This document shows positions 17,475 to 26,236 of a stretch of 64,000 bases of DNA, piece by piece. Both the position numbers and the translations under genes were made by a program. The stretch is taken from the NCBI RefSeq assembly GCF_040659735.1, contig NZ_JBFANZ010000009.1, positions 1 to 64,000 on the forward strand, in the 5' to 3' direction. The notes beneath the pieces are model-generated. The model was given only the letters and a program-made list of their open reading frames with translations, made no database searches and was not told the origin of the DNA. The number at the start of each line of letters is the position of its first letter. Within the stretch, counting starts at the first letter, position 1. Source of the DNA: Micromonospora_I sp040659735 (lineage in GTDB: Bacteria; Actinomycetota; Actinomycetes; Mycobacteriales; Micromonosporaceae).

Positions 17475-18395
17475 ATGCTCCGATCGGTCATTCTCGCCGC
17501 CGCCCGGTCATCCCGGGTCGAGCGGCTCGTCGCGACGGCGCCGTTCAGCCGGGACGTCGTACGCCGGTTCGTCGCCGGCGCCACCACCGACGACGCGCTG
17601 CGCGCAACCCGCGAGCTCGCCGCCGGCGGTCTGGCGGTGACCCTCGACCATCTCGGCGAGGACACCGTCATCCCCGAGCAGGCCACCGCCGTCCGGGACG
17701 AATACGTCACCCTGCTCGGCGCGCTCTCCGCCGCCGGTCTCTCCGCGGGCGCCGACGTGAGCGTCAAGCTCTCCGCGCTCGGCCAGAAGTTCGACGACCA
17801 ACTGGCGTACGACTACGCGCAGTCGATCTGCCGCGCCGCGAGCGAGGTCGGGACCACGGTGACCCTCGACATGGAGGACCACACCACCACCGACTCCACC
17901 CTCGACATCCTGACCAAGCTGCGCACCGACTTCCCGACCACGGGCGCGGTGCTCCAGGCCTATCTGCGCCGCACCGAGGCGGACTGCCGCGAGCTCGCCA
18001 CCGCCGGTTCGCGGGTGCGGCTCTGCAAGGGCGCCTACAAGGAGCCGGAGTCGGTGGCGTTCCAGTCGGCGCTGGAGGTCGACAAGTCGTACGTGCGGTG
18101 CATGAACATCCTCATGTCCGGCGAGGGCTATCCGATGCTCGCCACCCACGACCCGCGACTGATCACGATCGGGGCGGACCGGGCGCGGTGGTTCGACCGC
18201 GCGCCGGAGGAGTTCGAGTTCCAGATGCTCTACGGGATCCGGCCGGAGGAGCACGCCCGGCTGGCCGGCGAGGGCTACACGGTGCGGGTTTACGTGCCCT
18301 ACGGAGGCCAGTGGTACGGCTACCTGATGCGCCGCCTCGCCGAGCGCCCCGCCAACCTGACGTTCTTCGCCCGTGCGTTGAGCTCCAAGAAGTAG
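17475..18395 (+). CDS. putB: Proline dehydrogenase (monofunctional)
   Basis: FAD-dependent oxidation of L-proline to pyrroline-5-carboxylate. The 306-aa barrel has the typical substrate and FAD motifs: DVSVKLSALG, LDMEDH, AYLRRTEADC, RLCKGAYKEP, FQMLYGIRP, and the C-terminal RVYVPYGGQWYGYLMRRLAERP with the paired arginines that bind proline carboxylate. The length fits PutB rather than bifunctional PutA. It starts at ATG 17475. It sits about where proC occurs in the mycobacterial version of this block. No P5C dehydrogenase gene is adjacent. Confidence 0.94.
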   Translation: MLRSVILAAARSSRVERLVATAPFSRDVVRRFVAGATTDDALRATRELAAGGLAVTLDHLGEDTVIPEQATAVRDEYVTLLGALSAAGLSAGADVSVKLSALGQKFDDQLAYDYAQSICRAASEVGTTVTLDMEDHTTTDSTLDILTKLRTDFPTTGAVLQAYLRRTEADCRELATAGSRVRLCKGAYKEPESVAFQSALEVDKSYVRCMNILMSGEGYPMLATHDPRLITIGADRARWFDRAPEEFEFQMLYGIRPEEHARLAGEGYTVRVYVPYGGQWYGYLMRRLAERPANLTFFARALSSKK

Positions 18396-18451
18396 CGCAT
18401 CCGGCTGAACGGCGGATTCCGTCGGTGGGTGGCGGGTCGTACCCTCCGGCA

Positions 18452-19768
18452 GTGACCGACGGGGAAGGTGGCCGGCCGCCCGGCCGGCGGTGCCGACTCT
18501 GGCTCGGCCTGGTGTCGACGCTGCTCGCCTGCGCCATCCTGGCCGGGCTGGCGGTGACCTATGCCGACCGGCTGCCCGTTCCCGCGTTCGCCGCCGGCAG
18601 GGGCACCCCCCTCCCGGCGCGCAGCCCCCACCCCGGTGACCCTGGCTCAGTCACGCAGGCCTGGCTGGGCGAGCGGATCGGCGAGCTCCTCAACCAGCAG
18701 GCCGCCGCCCTGCTCCGCGGCGACGAGCGCGGGTTTCTCGCGGTGGCCGATCCGGCGTCGCCCGCCGCCGCCGACCTGAAACGGCAGTACCACTCGCTGC
18801 GGGCCATGCAGGTGACCGCCTGGAAACCGCAGATCAGCACTGCGCCGGTGCGGATCGAGAACGGCCAAGGTGGCGTCGAGTGGCGGACGCTGGCGAGCTA
18901 CGAGCACTGCTTCGTGCTGCCCTCCTGCCGTACCGGCCCCGTCGTGCAGGGGAGCCGCTGGGTCGCCGCGGCGGGACAACTGCGCATGGTCGCGGTCGAA
19001 CCCTCGGTATCCGGACAGGACGGGCCGCGGCCCTGGGAGGCGAGCGACCTGGTCGTCGCCGTCGGGGCACGCACGCTGGTCGCGACGACCCCGGCGCACC
19101 GGTCGCGCCTCGCCGGGCTGCTGAAGGAGGCCGAGCAGGCGGCGGCGGTCGCCGATCGCTACGCCGCCGAGGGCTCGCCCCCGGACCGGTACCGCGTCTT
19201 CTACGCGGGCCGGACGGAGTGGGAGCGGTGGTACGGCGGCGATCGTCCGGGGTGGACGGCAGGCTACGCGGTGCCGGTCGGGGGGAACCACTACGAGGTG
19301 GTGCTCAACGGCGACCGGCTCCACAGCACGCTCGTCGGGGATCTGCTCCGACACGAGATGACGCACGCCGCCTCACTGCCGGGGCGGGGCTACCGCGACG
19401 GCGCCACCTGGTGGCTGGTCGAGGGGGTGGCCGAGCTGGCGGGCGCCGGCGGCCGACCGGTGAGCCGGTACGACGGTCTCACCGAACTGCGCGGGTTGCT
19501 CCGGACGAGCCGATGGAACGGTCGGCTGAACACGGCCGAACCCTCAGCCGCGGCCGACGCCGGGGAGGTGGCCGCCCGGTACGGGGTGGGTTACCTCGCC
19601 GTCCGCCATCTTGTCGACCGCTTCGGTGAGCGGCAGGTGCTGGCCTTCTTCAAGGCGGTGGTACACGGCGGGCGGACGCTGGACGAGGTGGCCCGGCAGG
19701 TGTTCGGTGAGGAATGGCCGGCGCTGCACGACGATTGTGTGACGTACGTCCGCGCGGCCGCCGGGTAG
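18452..19768 (+). CDS. Membrane-anchored HExxH metalloprotease-like protein
   Basis: A 438-aa protein with a short cytoplasmic N terminus, one transmembrane helix (about 16-36) and an extracytoplasmic C-terminal domain. His301-Glu302-x-x-His305 (RHEMTHAAS) followed by Glu324 (LVEGVAE) fits a gluzincin zinc site of the peptidase MA type. The segment between (about 70-260) looks like a small alpha/beta ligand domain. It starts at GTG 18452, 56 nt after putB. Substrate unknown. All expected zinc ligands are present, so it is probably active. Confidence 0.82.
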   Translation: MTDGEGGRPPGRRCRLWLGLVSTLLACAILAGLAVTYADRLPVPAFAAGRGTPLPARSPHPGDPGSVTQAWLGERIGELLNQQAAALLRGDERGFLAVADPASPAAADLKRQYHSLRAMQVTAWKPQISTAPVRIENGQGGVEWRTLASYEHCFVLPSCRTGPVVQGSRWVAAAGQLRMVAVEPSVSGQDGPRPWEASDLVVAVGARTLVATTPAHRSRLAGLLKEAEQAAAVADRYAAEGSPPDRYRVFYAGRTEWERWYGGDRPGWTAGYAVPVGGNHYEVVLNGDRLHSTLVGDLLRHEMTHAASLPGRGYRDGATWWLVEGVAELAGAGGRPVSRYDGLTELRGLLRTSRWNGRLNTAEPSAAADAGEVAARYGVGYLAVRHLVDRFGERQVLAFFKAVVHGGRTLDEVARQVFGEEWPALHDDCVTYVRAAAG

Positions 19769-20109
19769 ACGGCGACGGCCGTGCCGGCCGCGCGGCACAG
19801 ACCTGAGATAGTGGGCGTGCTCCCAGTGCGGAGCCCCGTGCGCGTCCGGAAGCGTTTCGGGGCTCCCGTCCGGTGGTTCCGGTGGTGCCGCCGGGACCAC
19901 CGGACGCCGCAGGCCGTACCCCTTCCGCGCACCTGACCGGGGCGGAGCGCCGCGGTGTGGCGACTTGACTGATCGTGATCAAGTAGCCGAACGCGTCGCG
20001 GCGGTCACAGCGGCACCGCTACCGTACTGGTAACACGCGCGTTGCCCGCTTCGGCGCGGAAGCATCCCGTCGGGCGGCACGTGCCGGGGATGGGATGGGT
20101 CGGTGAGCC
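19769..20109. other. Intergenic region, 341 bp
   Basis: It separates the metalloprotease gene from the small HTH gene. A weak hairpin has 9-bp arms (GGAGCCCCG at 19830-19838, complement at 19858-19866) with a 19-nt loop. Around 20020-20040 there are TACCGT and GGTAAC boxes that could belong to the HTH gene promoter, but I cannot assign them confidently. No coding signal was found. Confidence 0.5.
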
Positions 20110-20322
20110 ATGACCGGATCACCACAGTCCGAGGGCAGGCTGTCGGAGGTCAAGTTCCTCACGGTCGCCGAGGTGGCGACCGTGATGCGGGTGTCGAAGA
20201 TGACCGTTTACCGCCTGGTGCACTCCGGTGAGCTCACCGCGGTGCGGGTCGGGCGGTCGTTTCGGGTGCCGGAGCGCGCGGTGCACGAATATCTGCGGGG
20301 GGCGTTCCAGGAGTCGGCCTGA
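20110..20322 (+). CDS. Excisionase/BldC-like helix-turn-helix DNA-binding protein
   Basis: A 70-aa protein consisting almost wholly of a winged helix of the MerR/excisionase type: LTVAEVATVMRVSKMTVYRLVHSG, then GELTAVRVGRSFRVPERAVHEYL. Orthologues lie next to the same tiny bS22 gene (Rv0500A; SCO3328, which I recall as the BldD target bdtA). It is predicted to be a transcription factor, possibly developmental; its targets are unknown. The ATG follows a GGTGAGCC region. A hairpin 86 nt after the stop probably ends its transcript. Confidence 0.88.
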   Translation: MTGSPQSEGRLSEVKFLTVAEVATVMRVSKMTVYRLVHSGELTAVRVGRSFRVPERAVHEYLRGAFQESA

Positions 20323-20407
20323 CGGCCGGTCCGCGGAACGCGAACGGCGACCCGGCCCGGCCGCACATGGTGACTGAGGTCCATGGGGTCGCGTTGGTGC
20401 TGATGAG

Positions 20408-20436
20408 ACGGTCGGGCTACCCTGGAGCCCGACCGT
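20408..20436 (+). terminator. Hairpin between HTH gene and bS22 gene
   Basis: Perfect 11-bp arms (ACGGTCGGGCT at 20408-20418, complement at 20426-20436) with a 7-nt loop. It lies in the 235-bp gap after the HTH gene. It probably terminates that transcript and leaves bS22 under its own promoter. Confidence 0.7.
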
Positions 20437-20557
20437 GACCACACCCCGGGTGGTTCCACGCCCCCATGCGGGTCCGGTCCGCTGTCCAGATCGGTTGCCG
20501 GCGTCACGTCACCGTGACTTCCGGTCCGACCCGCACGTTCGTTGAAAGGGCTGTCGT

Positions 20558-20659
20558 ATGGGCTCTGTGGTCAAGAAGCGCCGCAAGCGTATGGCCAAGA
20601 AGAAGCACCGCAAGCTGCTGCGCAAGACCCGCGTCCAGCGTCGCCGTCTCGGCAAGTGA
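20558..20659 (+). CDS. Small-subunit ribosomal protein bS22 (AURKAIP1/COX24 domain)
   Basis: A 33-aa extremely basic protein (MGSVVKKRRKRMAKKKHRK..., ending RRRLGK). It matches the tiny actinobacterial protein found in the mycobacterial 30S subunit near the decoding site, named bS22. GAAAGG precedes the ATG. It is easily missed because of its length. Its position between the HTH gene and the Rv0501-like epimerase gene is conserved in mycobacteria and streptomycetes. Confidence 0.93.
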   Translation: MGSVVKKRRKRMAKKKHRKLLRKTRVQRRRLGK

Positions 20660-20751
20660 GCGCGGCCGGGCGCTGACCCGGCCCGCGAACTGCCGACTTC
20701 CTGTCGACCCCCGGAGGCCCATATGAGATCGCGGCACCTCTGCCTCGGTCC

Positions 20752-21849
20752 ATGCCGGTCCGCCGGGGGGAGACGTTGACCGTCGACCGGTCCCCGGACG
20801 CTCCGGGGACCGTCGTCGTCACCGGCATCAGCCGGCCCCTCGGGGCGCGGGTCGCCGCCCGGCTCGCCGCCGACCCGCGAATCCGTCGGGTCGTCGGCGT
20901 CGATGCGGTCGAACCCGGGCCCGAGCTCGTGGCTCTGCTCGGCGGTGTCGAGCGGGTGCTCGCCGACCTCGGATCGGCGAGCACGATCATCGCCGACCTG
21001 CACGCCGAGGCCGTCGTCCACCTGGCCGTGCTCACCGCTCCCGATCAGCAGCACGGTGGCCGGACGGCGATGAAAGAGCAGAACGTCATCGGCACGATGC
21101 AGCTTCTCGCCGCCTGTCAGCAGGCGCCGCGGCTGCGCAAGCTGGTGATCAGGTCGTCCACCGCGGCGTACGGCGCCTCGTTCCGCGACCCCGCGGTCTT
21201 CACCGAGGAGACCGAGCCGCGTGAGGTGCCGCGCGGCGGGTTCGCCCGCGACATCCTCGACATCGAGGGGTACGTGCGCGGCTTCCGCCGCCGCCGTCCC
21301 GAGATCACCGCCACCGTGCTGCGCTTCGCACCGTTCGTCGGATCGACGATCGACACGACGTTGACCCGCTACTTCGCCCAGCCGGTCGTGCCGACCGTGC
21401 TCGGCCGTGACCCCCGGCTGCAGTTCGTGCACGTCGATGACGCGCTCGAGGTGCTGCACCGGTCGGTGACCGAGGAGCATGGCGGCACCTACAACGTGGC
21501 GGGCGCCGGGGTGCTGGCGCTGTCCCAGGCCATCCGGCGCGCGGGTCGGGTCGCCGTGCCCGTTCTCGAGCCGGGGCTCTCGGCTGCCGCCGGGTTCGCC
21601 CGCAGCCTCAGCGTCGGGCGCTACGGGTTCGACCAGGTCGACCTCTTCGTGCACGGCCGCGTCGTCGACACCACCAGGCTGATCAACGAGTACGGATTCA
21701 CCCCGCGCTCCACCGCCGCGGCCTTCGACGACTTCATCAGCGGACACGCTGGCGGGACGGTCGTGCGCGCCGATCAACTCGCGGCGGCCGAACAGGCGAT
21801 CCTCGACGGAATCCGTCGGGTTCGGGCCGCGGTCGAGGAGCGATCATGA
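20752..21849 (+). CDS. NAD-dependent epimerase/dehydratase family protein (Rv0501-like)
   Basis: A 365-aa extended SDR with a Rossmann start (VVVTGISRPLGARVAARL) and a conserved SSTAAYGA strand. The usual catalytic Tyr-x3-Lys is not seen; the corresponding region reads FARDILDIEGYV, so classical epimerase activity is doubtful. It corresponds to Rv0501 (called galE2 in M. tuberculosis, unproven). ATG 20752 has no clear ribosome site, whereas a TTG at 20776 follows GGGGGGAG closely and may be the true start. It overlaps the next gene by 4 nt (ATGA). Confidence 0.8.
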   Translation: MPVRRGETLTVDRSPDAPGTVVVTGISRPLGARVAARLAADPRIRRVVGVDAVEPGPELVALLGGVERVLADLGSASTIIADLHAEAVVHLAVLTAPDQQHGGRTAMKEQNVIGTMQLLAACQQAPRLRKLVIRSSTAAYGASFRDPAVFTEETEPREVPRGGFARDILDIEGYVRGFRRRRPEITATVLRFAPFVGSTIDTTLTRYFAQPVVPTVLGRDPRLQFVHVDDALEVLHRSVTEEHGGTYNVAGAGVLALSQAIRRAGRVAVPVLEPGLSAAAGFARSLSVGRYGFDQVDLFVHGRVVDTTRLINEYGFTPRSTAAAFDDFISGHAGGTVVRADQLAAAEQAILDGIRRVRAAVEERS

Positions 21850-22880
21850 GCGAGCGAGGTGCGGAACCGCGACGCGGGCCGCGTTCGGACAACACCGCCC
21901 GGGACGGCTCGCCGCCGGTCAACGGCAAGCGGATCGTCCTCCCTCCGGCCAATCCCGGCGACGCCATCGCCGACGGCGCATCGCGCAACGGGCAGCGGCC
22001 GGCGCCGCCGATCGATCCGGCCGTGGCCGACCAGCCGGGCGACGTCTGGGACCGGCGGATCGCGTCGGGGCTCGCGTTCCTGCGGCGCCGTCTCGCCGGC
22101 CAGTACGAGGTGGACGAGTTCGGCTTCGACGCCGACCTGAGCGAGCACGTGTTCCATCCGATTCTCCGACTGCTCTACCGCGACTGGTTCCGCACCGAGG
22201 TGTTCGGGGTGGAGAACCTGCCGAGGAACGGGGCGGGGCTGGTCGTGGGGAACCACTCCGGCACGGTGGCGTTGGATGCCCTGATGCTCTCGGCGGCGCT
22301 GCACGACCGGCATCCTGAGCGGCGTCATCTGCGGTTGCTCGGCGCCGACCTGGTTTTCCGGATGCCGGTCGTATCGGAGTTGGCGCGCAAGTCCGGCGGC
22401 ACGGTCGCCTGCAACCCGGACGCGGAGCGGCTGCTCGGCGACGGCGCGCTCGTCGGCGTCTTTCCGGAGGGTTTCAAGGGCGTCGGCAAGCACTATTCGC
22501 AGCGATACAAGCTGCAGCGCTTCGGCCGGGGTGGTTTCGTCTCGGCGGCGCTGCGCACCGGCACTCCCATCATTCCCGTGGCGATCGTCGGCGCCGAGGA
22601 GATCTACCCGATGCTCGCCGACGTCAAGCCGCTGGCCCGACTGCTCGGCCTGCCCTATTTCCCGGTCACGCCCACGTTCCCCTGGTTGGGGCCGCTCGGG
22701 ATCGTGCCGTTGCCGAGCAAGTGGCTGATCCAGTTCTGTCCACCGATCCCCACCGCGGACCTGATGGACCAGGCGGACGATCCGATGGTCGTCTTCAACC
22801 TCTCCGACCAGGTGCGCGAGACGATCCAGCAGGCGCTGCACCGCCTCCTCGAGCGGCGTCCCGACCCGTTCGCCCCCTGA
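21846..22880 (+). CDS. PlsC-like lysophospholipid acyltransferase family protein
   Basis: A 344-aa acyltransferase-fold protein (Rv0502-like). Motif I is GNHSGTVALD (His-x4-Asp variant) and motif III is GVFPEGFKG. The N-terminal 60-70 residues are polar and probably disordered. It is translationally coupled to the epimerase-like gene by an ATGA overlap, an association conserved in mycobacteria. It may modify a membrane lipid; the exact acyl acceptor is unknown. The following gene is convergent. Confidence 0.85.
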   Translation: MSERGAEPRRGPRSDNTARDGSPPVNGKRIVLPPANPGDAIADGASRNGQRPAPPIDPAVADQPGDVWDRRIASGLAFLRRRLAGQYEVDEFGFDADLSEHVFHPILRLLYRDWFRTEVFGVENLPRNGAGLVVGNHSGTVALDALMLSAALHDRHPERRHLRLLGADLVFRMPVVSELARKSGGTVACNPDAERLLGDGALVGVFPEGFKGVGKHYSQRYKLQRFGRGGFVSAALRTGTPIIPVAIVGAEEIYPMLADVKPLARLLGLPYFPVTPTFPWLGPLGIVPLPSKWLIQFCPPIPTADLMDQADDPMVVFNLSDQVRETIQQALHRLLERRPDPFAP

Positions 22881-22927
22881 CCGCCCCGGTCACGGACGAG
22901 CGGGCTGGGGTGGACGGCCGCGGCCGG

Positions 22928-24082
22928 TCAGTCGAGGGCGCGCAGGTCGAGCGCGTGCCACGTCATCGTCTCGTTGTCTCCGGTCGACCACCACAGCACG
23001 CCGGCCCGGGTGAGCACGCTCCCCACCCCCTCCGCCACCACGACCGTCCGCTTGCGCCCGATGTCGTAGAGCGCCAGCTGCTGTTTCGTCGACACGGCGG
23101 TCTGCGCGTCGGCCAGCGACAGCACCTCGAAGCGGTCGAGCAGCGCCACATCCATCACCGAGGCCGTCGCGGTGCCTCCCGCGACCTGCCGCCGGTCGGA
23201 ACCATCGGGCCGCATCAGGTCGAGCCGCGAGGGGCCGTCGCCGGCAAGGATGAGCACGCGGCACCACGTCGCGCTGCAGGTGACCAGCTCGGTCGGCGCC
23301 GCGTTCACCTTGATCAGCTTGTCCGCGACGAGGTCGCGGAGCTGAACCGGCCCGGTCTGCCCGCTGCCGGCGCTGACCAGCCACGGCCACGCGGAGAGCG
23401 CCCACTGCCCGGGCTCGGTGCGCGTCGTGACGTCTCCGCCCGCGAGTGCCACCGAACGCAGCTCGGTCGCGCCCTGCGTCGCCGCGGGGGGCACGGCCAG
23501 CCAGTAGACCCGGCCGTCGTTCGCGACCATGTCGTACTGCGAGTTGAAGAAGGCGACGTCCCCGGTGTCGGCGGTCAGTCGCCGGGGCGGGACAGCGGTC
23601 CGGATGTTCCCCGCCCAGATTTCGGTGTGGCCCAGGCCGGCGCCGTCCGAGACCAGTTCGGCCCAGGCGAGGTCGTCGCCGGTGACGACGAATCCGACGT
23701 ACTGCGGGGAGGCGGCGATCGGGAGACGACGCAGCTCCCGGAGCCGGCCGTCGGCGCCGCGCAACACCAGCCGGAGCTGGCTTCCGTCCGGGCTGGGGGC
23801 CGTGCCCACCGACGCGCCCGCGTCCAGCATGAACAGTGGAGCGTAGGCGGGCCCGTCCGACAGGGCACCGGGAATCTCGGCCGGTTTCGCGTCGGGCCAG
23901 ACCCGGGCGAGCGTGAGAGTCTCCGCCGCGGCGGGCCGCACCGGGCGGGTCGACGGAAGTGCGATCAGCGCGCCGGCGGCGGCCAACGCGGCGACGAGAC
24001 CGACGGCACGCCAGCGACCTCCCCGGCGGACGGGATCCGGGGCGTCGCCGTCGGCAGCGGCGGGAGCGACCGTCACCGTCAT
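22928..24082 (-). CDS. Membrane-anchored beta-propeller-like protein
   Basis: A 384-aa protein with a cytoplasmic N terminus, one transmembrane helix (about 27-45) and an extracytoplasmic domain with repeated short strands separated by GADGRLREL, SPDGSQLRL and PDGSDRRQV turns. These look like TolB-type propeller blades. No catalytic motif is seen. It starts at ATG 24082, overlapping the stop of the HAD phosphatase gene by 4 nt, so it is the second gene of that operon. A sensory or scaffold role at the membrane is only a guess. Confidence 0.65.
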   Translation of the reverse strand: MTVTVAPAAADGDAPDPVRRGGRWRAVGLVAALAAAGALIALPSTRPVRPAAAETLTLARVWPDAKPAEIPGALSDGPAYAPLFMLDAGASVGTAPSPDGSQLRLVLRGADGRLRELRRLPIAASPQYVGFVVTGDDLAWAELVSDGAGLGHTEIWAGNIRTAVPPRRLTADTGDVAFFNSQYDMVANDGRVYWLAVPPAATQGATELRSVALAGGDVTTRTEPGQWALSAWPWLVSAGSGQTGPVQLRDLVADKLIKVNAAPTELVTCSATWCRVLILAGDGPSRLDLMRPDGSDRRQVAGGTATASVMDVALLDRFEVLSLADAQTAVSTKQQLALYDIGRKRTVVVAEGVGSVLTRAGVLWWSTGDNETMTWHALDLRALD

Positions 24083-24957
24083 CGGCCCAGCCGTCGGCGG
24101 CGGCGCAGCGCAAGGCCGGCGGTGACCGCTCCGACCACGAGGCCGGCGGCGGCCGTCGACGGTACGGCGATCTTCGCCGCCTTACGCCCGGTGCGGAAGT
24201 CGCGGATCTCCCAGCCCCGGTCCCGCGCCTCGCGGCGGAGCGCACTGTCCGGGTTCACGGCCACCGCGTGCCCCACCGCGGAAAGCATCGGGATGTCGTT
24301 GGACGAGTCGCTGTAGGCCGTGCAACGGGTGAGGTCGAGCCCTTCGACGGAGGCGAGCTGGGCGATCGCGTCGGCCTTGGCGGGACCGTGCATGAGGTCA
24401 CCGACGAGCCGACCGGTATAGGCGCCGTCCTCGATCTCGGCGACCGTGCCGATCGCGCCGGTCAGCCCCAACCGCTGCGCGATGACCCGACCGATCTCGA
24501 CCGGCGCCGCACTGACCAGCCAGACCCGCTGTCCGGCGTCGAGGTGCAGCTGAGCCAGCGCGCGACTGCCACCCCAGATGCGCGGCGCCATCAGCTCGTC
24601 GAAGATCTCCTCGCTGAGGCGCTCCACATCGTCGACCCGCCAGCCCGCCACAAAGGCCAGCGCGGCCTCCTTCGCCTGCGACATGTCGCCGGCGTGTTCG
24701 GTGGCGAGCACCCGGAACCGCAGCTGTTGCCACGCGAAACGGGCGAGGTCGCCGCTGGTGAAGTACTTGCGGGCGGCGAGGCCACGGGCGAACCAGTAGA
24801 TGGAGGCGCCCTGCATCATCGTGTTGTCCACGTCGAAGAAGGCCGCCGCTGTCGGATCCGGGGGGACGGCCAGGGCCTCCTCCAGCTCGGTCGCGGCCCA
24901 GCCGGCGGTGTGACCGTACGCGTCCGTGCTGACGGTCACCTTTCGGGTGCGGGCCAC
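24079..24957 (-). CDS. HAD-IB family hydrolase (SerB1/CicA-like), tail-anchored
   Basis: A 292-aa HAD phosphatase. Motif I is FFDVDNTMM with Asp42 nucleophile and Asp44, motif II is VSAAP, motif III Lys is in HGPAKADA, and motif IV is YSDSSNDIPML. The family includes SerB1 (Rv0505c, same syntenic place) and the C-terminal half of PlsC fusions. The extreme C terminus (about 263-285) is a hydrophobic helix followed by RRRRRLGR, which suggests a tail anchor. It starts at GTG 24957. The substrate is probably a phosphomonoester; phosphoserine is not assured. Confidence 0.87.
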   Translation of the reverse strand: MARTRKVTVSTDAYGHTAGWAATELEEALAVPPDPTAAAFFDVDNTMMQGASIYWFARGLAARKYFTSGDLARFAWQQLRFRVLATEHAGDMSQAKEAALAFVAGWRVDDVERLSEEIFDELMAPRIWGGSRALAQLHLDAGQRVWLVSAAPVEIGRVIAQRLGLTGAIGTVAEIEDGAYTGRLVGDLMHGPAKADAIAQLASVEGLDLTRCTAYSDSSNDIPMLSAVGHAVAVNPDSALRREARDRGWEIRDFRTGRKAAKIAVPSTAAAGLVVGAVTAGLALRRRRRLGR

Positions 24958-25080
24958 GCCCGGACCTCCCTCTACTCGAACAGTTCGACGCCTTCCGCGA
25001 GGGTAGCCGGCTCCGCCGCCACATACCTGCGTTGCGTCCCGCGGGGCGCCGGCGCGCCGTTGACGCCGCCCTACGCGGCA

Positions 25081-25114
25081 CCGGGGCTTCTGACAGGAAT
25101 GTCAGAAGCCCCGG
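25081..25114. terminator. Hairpin terminator after DUF5667-type gene
   Basis: Perfect 15-bp arms (CCGGGGCTTCTGACA at 25081-25095, complement at 25100-25114) with a GGAA loop. It lies 22 nt past the stop of the minus-strand gene at 25136-26236 and separates it from the HAD operon. Confidence 0.88.
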
Positions 25115-25135
25115 TCGACGCGGTGCTCATTCAGC

Positions 25136-26236
25136 TCAGTCGAGAATGTCACTCAGCAGCCGGCCGAGGCCGCCGAGCACGCCCTCGTCGGTGCTGTCGC
25201 TCGGCTGGTCGTCGGGGCTCGGCGCGTTGCTCGGCGGGGTAGTCGCGTCCGAACCCGGCGTCGGGCTGTCGGTCGTCGCCGTCGGCCCGGCCTTCTCGGC
25301 GGTGTCCGCAGCCGGCGGGGTCTGACTCTGCTGCCGCTGCGCGCGGGACGGCGGGGCCGCCATCGCACAGCTTCTCGGCAGCGGCCCGAGCTCATCGGTG
25401 CCGGCCGAGGCCTCCGGGCCGCAGGAGAGCGTGTGCCGGAGCTGGTCGCCGCGGTCGTGGATCGAGTCCAGCAGCGCGAGCGAGGCGAGAGCCCGCTTCC
25501 GGTTGGCCTCGGTCGCCCCGTCGACCAGGCCGGCGACGACCGGTCGCTGCCCGGTGAGGAACGTGTCGATCGCGTCGAGCGCGGCCTTGTCCTTGCGTTG
25601 CATCGCGGACGTCGTCATCAACTTCACGCCCTGGCGGGTGTCGGCGTCCATGTCGTTGAGGACCGCCCCGAAGCCGACGCTGTCGTGTCGTACGGTCTTT
25701 GCCTCGGCGAGCCGGGTGCGCGCGAAGTCGAGGGAGAGCTGTCCGCGGGAAAGATCTGAACTCGCCAGCGCGAGTTGGGCGCGCTCGGTGGAGCGCTTGA
25801 CCCCGTAGAGGGCGTCGCCCGGCACGGCGTTCTCGCTCGCCGCCGACATCCCCGAGACCGCGATGGCGCCCGCCACGACGCCGACGACGATGGCGCCGCG
25901 GGCGCGTGCCCGTTGGGCGGTGAGCCCCGTGCGGGAGCGCTGGCGTCCGCTCCGGCGCACCTCGGCCTCGGCCTCGGCCTCCGGCTCCGCCGTCACGCCG
26001 ATGCCGTCACGCTCGGCCGTGGCGATCAGCATCGCCCGCAGGCCGGCGCGGAAGTCGGGCTCGGCTTCGGCCTCGATCGAAGGCCGGAGTGCGGATACGC
26101 GGTGCCCGACCGCCACAAGCTCGGCAAGATCCTCGTCAACGCGGTCGCGCACATGGTGACGTCGGCCGCCGTCGGCCTCGTCAAGAAGTTGCGCGAGGCG
26201 CTCGGCCCGTCGGCGATAGAAGATGAGCGTGCTCAC
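25136..26236 (-). CDS. DUF5667-type single-pass membrane protein, candidate anti-sigma (RsbN-like position)
   Basis: A 366-aa protein. The cytoplasmic N terminus (1-112) begins with a short helical segment (AERLAQLLDEADG) and a Glu/Ala-rich linker. A transmembrane helix follows (about 114-131), then an outer helical domain with PGDALYGVKRSTERAQLAL typical of DUF5667, and a disordered Pro/Ser/Thr tail. GTG 26236 has GGGAGGT 7 nt upstream; a longer frame to 26416 is not supported. It sits directly downstream of a BldN-like sigma gene, where Streptomyces carries the anti-sigma gene rsbN. The anti-sigma role is inferred from position and topology. Confidence 0.7.
   Translation of the reverse strand: MSTLIFYRRRAERLAQLLDEADGGRRHHVRDRVDEDLAELVAVGHRVSALRPSIEAEAEPDFRAGLRAMLIATAERDGIGVTAEPEAEAEAEVRRSGRQRSRTGLTAQRARARGAIVVGVVAGAIAVSGMSAASENAVPGDALYGVKRSTERAQLALASSDLSRGQLSLDFARTRLAEAKTVRHDSVGFGAVLNDMDADTRQGVKLMTTSAMQRKDKAALDAIDTFLTGQRPVVAGLVDGATEANRKRALASLALLDSIHDRGDQLRHTLSCGPEASAGTDELGPLPRSCAMAAPPSRAQRQQSQTPPAADTAEKAGPTATTDSPTPGSDATTPPSNAPSPDDQPSDSTDEGVLGGLGRLLSDILD

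Noticed and set aside
19830..19866. Hairpin with 9-bp arms in the gap after the metalloprotease gene
   Set aside because: The 19-nt loop and modest stem make it weak compared with the other terminators here; not called.
20020..20060. BldD-type operator upstream of the small HTH gene
   Set aside because: GGTAAC and TAACAC elements are present, but no spacing fits the BldD palindrome.
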